From contig CAZDSF010000089.1 of assembly GCA_964508025.1 (NCBI GenBank), positions 1-14,744 on the forward strand: a DNA stretch of 14,744 nucleotides, read 5' to 3'. Below the pieces are notes generated by a model. The model saw only the letters and a program-made list of their open reading frames with translations, had not been told where the DNA came from and made no database searches. The position numbers and the translations under genes are program-made. Positions 12,503-14,744 of this stretch are shown one piece after another; the stretch's first letter is position 1, and each line of letters starts with the position of its first letter. The stretch is from JAAZNO01 sp964508025 (GTDB lineage: Bacteria > Chloroflexota > Anaerolineae > B4-G1 > SLSP01).

Positions 12503-13570
12503 TCAGTGTGGTATCAGCCCTTCCTGGCGTGATACGTACAGCTCCTGCCATGTTTGTGCTGTCGGCCAGGGCATGGTTTGGAATAACTCCACGCCGCCCT
12601 GAGCCAGCGTGATGGCCCGATATTGCAAGCCGACGTGGGTCAACGTCTCAATGACTTCCTTCTGATATTTGAGTGGGCAGACCAGTAACAGTGTGCCGCT
12701 GTTGTGGTTCTCAGTGAGTGCGCCGCCCCAGGCGCCCAGTGAGCGCGCCAGACGATAGCCGCGCTCCAGAATGGTCATGGGGGCGGCGTCAGCGGCGCGG
12801 GAGGGCCGTGTAAGCCTGGATTGGTGTAACAACTGCCCATACGCTTCCAGATCGCCTTGTTGTAACGCTGTCTGGATCCGCGAGTTTATTTGTTGGATTG
12901 CGTTATAGTCGGGGCGCATCTCTGCTATGGCGTCGGCTGCGGTGTTGGCGTCAGTGTTTGTGGCGGTATTGTGGTACGGCGCAAGAAACAGCATCAAGCT
13001 GGATTCCAGGCTGGCCTGCACTTGGGCATCCAGCGCGAATGGCTCGACGCTGATGCGGTTGCGTATCTTACGCACGACATTGAGACCGCCCAATGCGATG
13101 GCGTAAGTATCCCGCTTGTTCACGCCCAGGCTGTTTTTGTGATCATCAATGTTGCCTGCCAGATCGGCAACTTCGGCTGCACCGAGGTCAAGGCCGCTCC
13201 AAAACGCCAGACCTTTGATCAACGCTGTGGCGGCGGCATTGGCGGCGCCCAATCCGGTGGTAGGGGGCAGTTGCGAGGCCAGTGATACGGTGATTCCATC
13301 GCACAGGTTGAGATAACAAATCGCAGCTTTGGGCACACCAAAAACCATATCCAATTCCAGATGCTCACAAGATAGCAGATCATAGGCCGCGCCATGATCC
13401 GATGAAATGATGCGGATACCTTTTCCTGGCCCCGGCGTGATCAGGGTGTACGTGTAATAGCCAATGGTCGCTACCAGAGTTGTGCTGTCCTGACGCTCGA
13501 TCTGTGGCGACCACAGGTTCCCTTCTGCGCTAAGCACCAGGCGAAAGGGTGTACGTGTTACCAGTAACAC
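12503..13570 (-). CDS. divergent GHMP-kinase-like protein (heptose/sugar kinase branch), motifs degenerate
   Basis: 355 residues, the usual size for HddA-type D-glycero-D-manno-heptose 7-phosphate kinases and related GHMP kinases. Order of features: N-terminal RTPFRLVLSAEGN (residues 6-18), where active members have a glycine-rich GGGTD; LPPTTGLGAANAAATAL (101-117), the ATP-loop motif, with GLGAANA replacing the usual GLGSSSA; GVNKRDTYAIALGGLN (149-164) with Asp154 in place of the KQDQYA(A)xxGG segment, keeping the catalytic Asp position; and GAWGGALTENHNSG (279-292), where the third motif is normally GxGGGG. The fold is clear but two of three glycine-rich motifs are eroded, so kinase activity is uncertain. 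GTG 13570 has a perfect AGGAGGT site (13576-13582). The receiver gene follows 56 bases later. Confidence 0.72.
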   Translation of the reverse strand: MLLVTRTPFRLVLSAEGNLWSPQIERQDSTTLVATIGYYTYTLITPGPGKGIRIISSDHGAAYDLLSCEHLELDMVFGVPKAAICYLNLCDGITVSLASQLPPTTGLGAANAAATALIKGLAFWSGLDLGAAEVADLAGNIDDHKNSLGVNKRDTYAIALGGLNVVRKIRNRISVEPFALDAQVQASLESSLMLFLAPYHNTATNTDANTAADAIAEMRPDYNAIQQINSRIQTALQQGDLEAYGQLLHQSRLTRPSRAADAAPMTILERGYRLARSLGAWGGALTENHNSGTLLLVCPLKYQKEVIETLTHVGLQYRAITLAQGGVELFQTMPWPTAQTWQELYVSRQEGLIPH

Positions 13571-13582
13571 CTTTGACCTCCT

Positions 13583-13720
13583 GCTTGTTCATTCCATTAT
13601 GCTCTTTGACGCTCAACAAGGACGCTGTGTGCACAGTCATATCACTTGTCATTCTTATTTTAGAGCGAATTCGTTATTATTCGAGTTATTAAAACCTTGG
13701 AAAATCTTAAAATAGTTCAA
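13583..13720. other. AT-rich half of the divergent intergenic region
   Basis: This is the upstream region of the GHMP-like gene. It is clearly more AT-rich than the rest of the window, above all at 13651-13720, and contains the palindromes TGTGCACA and CGAATTCG. Several -10-like boxes occur on both strands (for example TAAAAT on the minus strand at 13662-13657), but none is paired with a convincing -35. It probably holds the leftward promoter, which I cannot place. No ORF or RNA gene is seen. Confidence 0.4.
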
Positions 13721-13809
13721 AGCCGCCCACCTTTTCTGTACTGGCGGCGGTGTGTTAGATTTTGTTACCCACGCGGTTGTCATCGTTGCCCCTGGCAGGC
13801 GGCTTTTTT
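13721..13809 (+). promoter_or_regulatory. possible attenuator-like structure upstream of the nuclease-domain gene
   Basis: AGCCGCC (13721-13727) can pair with GGCGGC at 13743-13748 (local hairpin, 15-base loop), or with GGCGGCT at 13798-13804, which runs directly into six T (13804-13809). The second pairing would resemble a terminator with a long loop, and the first excludes it. It needs a promoter further upstream, which is not clear. Confidence 0.25.
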
Positions 13810-13829
13810 CTCATTTTCTCCTGTCGGTG

Positions 13830-13835
13830 TATAAT
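13830..13835 (+). promoter_or_regulatory. -10 element of the nuclease-domain / dnaB unit
   Basis: A perfect TATAAT at 13830-13835 preceded directly by GTG. The -35 position (13807-13812, TTTCTC) is poor. Transcription near 13842 gives a leader of about 35 bases to the ATG at 13878. Confidence 0.55.
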
Positions 13836-13877
13836 ACAGGCGATGGCTGAGTTTCTTTGCCGCTCCAGGAGGATATG

Positions 13878-14369
13878 ATGATTGAGGTCAAAATTGAGAC
13901 GATCCAGGTTAGTCTTGTTTCACCCCATCGAATTGTGGTGCTCAAGGAGCGTACCGGCGAGCGTTATCTTCCTATCTGGATTGGAGCCTGTGAGACCGAG
14001 GCGATTGCGATGCGTTTACAGGATGTGCAGTCACCCCGTCCCATGACGCATGATTTGATTGTGTCGCTGTTGACACAATTCAACGCGCGCTTGCGCCATG
14101 TGTTGATTAGCGCGCTGAAGGATGACACTTTTTACGCGCAGCTGGTGTTGGATGTCTGGGGACGGGAGCAGATTGTGGACTCGCGCCCTAGCGATGCAAT
14201 GGCAATCGCGGTGCGGCTGGATGCGCCGCTTTACGTGGATGAGCTGGTGATGGCGCAAGCAGGCGTCGTCCCTGAGCAGAGCTTGCTTGAAGAGCGCGAT
14301 GCTGAGGAACTTGATGTTTTTCGTGATTTCCTCAATCGCCTGGATTTGGATAACTTACCCACGGATTGA
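13878..14369 (+). CDS. bifunctional nuclease domain protein (BFN, DUF151)
   Basis: 163 residues, one BFN domain plus a short tail. The opening MIEVKIETIQVSLVSPHRIVVL, then RYLPIWIGACETEAIAMRLQ, RPMTHDLI, and the late SRPSDAMAIAVRLDAPLYV segment are all family signatures. Some members are reported to have DNase and RNase activity; in many bacteria the role is undefined. Two ATG codons lie side by side at 13875 and 13878. The AGGAGG site (13867-13872) is 2 bases from the first and 5 from the second, so 13878 is chosen, which also fits the family N-terminus. A TTG at 13857 is in frame but lies before the ribosome site. The C-terminal tail (EERDAEELDVFRDFLNRL) is acidic and helical. dnaB follows 36 bases after its stop. 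Confidence 0.93.
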   Translation: MIEVKIETIQVSLVSPHRIVVLKERTGERYLPIWIGACETEAIAMRLQDVQSPRPMTHDLIVSLLTQFNARLRHVLISALKDDTFYAQLVLDVWGREQIVDSRPSDAMAIAVRLDAPLYVDELVMAQAGVVPEQSLLEERDAEELDVFRDFLNRLDLDNLPTD

Positions 14370-14370
14370 T

Positions 14371-14409
14371 ATGTTTCGAGACACCATCATGGGTTGGCGT
14401 AGGGAATGA
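14371..14409 (+). CDS. possible 12-codon leader ORF before dnaB
   Basis: ATG 14371 opens MFRDTIMGWRRE and ends at TGA 14407-14409, overlapping the dnaB ATG by four bases (ATGA). It starts right after the nuclease-domain stop. Its ribosome site is weak. It could couple dnaB translation to ribosomes arriving from upstream, or be chance. Confidence 0.25.
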   Translation: MFRDTIMGWRRE

Positions 14410-14744
14410 GCGCGACGGATAAGACGATTCCGCATAATATCGAAGCTGAAGAGGCAGTTCTCGGCGCGCTGCTGATTGACCCGGAAGGTATCTTCCGGGT
14501 ATTGCCGTTTTTGCGGGCGGAGCACTTCTATCTTCAGAAGCATCGCTGGATTTACGAGGCGATCGTTGCGCTGCACGAGCAACGCGAACCGATAGATTTT
14601 CTCACGCTCACCACCGCGTTGGAAACACAAGAACAGCTGGAGGTGGTGGGCGGTGGGCCTTATATCTCGCAGTTGATTGCCGCGGTGCCATCCGCGATTA
14701 ACATCGAGAGCTACGGCCGCATGGTGGAGCAGACCTGTGTGCGG
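14406..14744 (+). CDS. dnaB: replicative DNA helicase DnaB, 5' part only
   Basis: The first 113 residues of the hexameric replication-fork helicase; the rest, including the RecA-like motor domain, lies beyond the right edge. The N-terminal domain pattern is clear: TIPHNIEAEEAVLGALLID, then the RAEHFYLQKHRWIYEAIVALHEQREPID core, then VVGGGPYISQLIAAVPSAINIESYGRMV. These are the conserved helices that form the N-terminal collar and meet primase. Start is ATG 14406, with a modest AGGGA sequence just upstream, which is a weak site. The ATGA overlap with a 12-codon ORF may compensate. Placement after a BFN-domain gene suggests one transcript from the -10 at 13830. Identity is secure despite truncation; whether an intein sits further on cannot be seen. 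Confidence 0.95.
   Translation, partial: MSATDKTIPHNIEAEEAVLGALLIDPEGIFRVLPFLRAEHFYLQKHRWIYEAIVALHEQREPIDFLTLTTALETQEQLEVVGGGPYISQLIAAVPSAINIESYGRMVEQTCVR

Noticed and set aside
13571..13877. Search for a tRNA, riboswitch or small RNA in the largest intergenic gap
   Set aside because: No T-loop-like GGTTCGAATCC sequence, no cyclic-di-AMP or cobalamin riboswitch core, and only short GC pairings were seen.
1..14744. Insertion sequences, integrases, phage genes or defence systems
   Set aside because: No transposase, recombinase, toxin-antitoxin or nuclease-defence motif was seen, and every gene has housekeeping-style spacing.

Overview
The window is GC-rich bacterial chromosome with tightly packed genes, short gaps and many 4-base start/stop overlaps. 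The content suggests a Chloroflexota member (Anaerolineae/Ardenticatenia-like). Pointers are the anchored Thr-Pro-repeat protein, the solute-binding lipoprotein with a Thr/Pro linker, PII-like cyclic-di-AMP receptors, a stand-alone B12-binding mutase subunit next to MeaB, and a bifunctional-nuclease-domain gene just upstream of dnaB. The phylum is inferred from gene content and style; there is no rRNA or other marker that proves it.

Layout. (1) Positions 1-4907, minus strand, read right to left: TrmI-type tRNA m1A58 methyltransferase, then a sugar-type solute-binding lipoprotein (ATGA overlap), then an anchored Thr-Pro-repeat protein with its own near-consensus promoter, then, after two hairpins, two M42 aminopeptidases (GTGA overlap). 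The second peptidase runs off the left edge. (2) Positions 4957-5005: a divergent promoter region whose two -10 boxes lie in one perfect palindrome. (3) Positions 5074-8333, plus strand: a coupled chain of two dissimilar cyclic-di-AMP receptor proteins, an MFS transporter, a double zinc-ribbon protein and a histidine phosphatase. (4) Positions 8361-9811: its own promoter, then the B12-binding subunit of a methylmalonyl-CoA mutase-type enzyme and its GTPase chaperone MeaB. (5) Positions 9890-11959: a Wzz-like chain-length/polysaccharide protein and a GNAT acetyltransferase, closed by a 12-bp hairpin terminator probably shared with the convergent genes. (6) Positions 12018-13570, minus strand: a receiver-only response regulator downstream of a GHMP-kinase-like protein with degenerate motifs. 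(7) Positions 13571-13877: an AT-rich, hairpin-containing divergent intergenic region. (8) Positions 13878-14744, plus strand: a bifunctional nuclease (DUF151) protein and the start of the replicative helicase dnaB, which runs off the right edge.

The most interesting element is the cyclic-di-AMP receptor pair. One copy keeps the ligand-pocket residues but lacks the long loop; the other keeps the loop but has lost pocket residues. Both are translationally linked to a membrane transporter. The degenerate GHMP kinase and the palindromic divergent promoter come next. No mobile element, tRNA, rRNA or CRISPR array was found.
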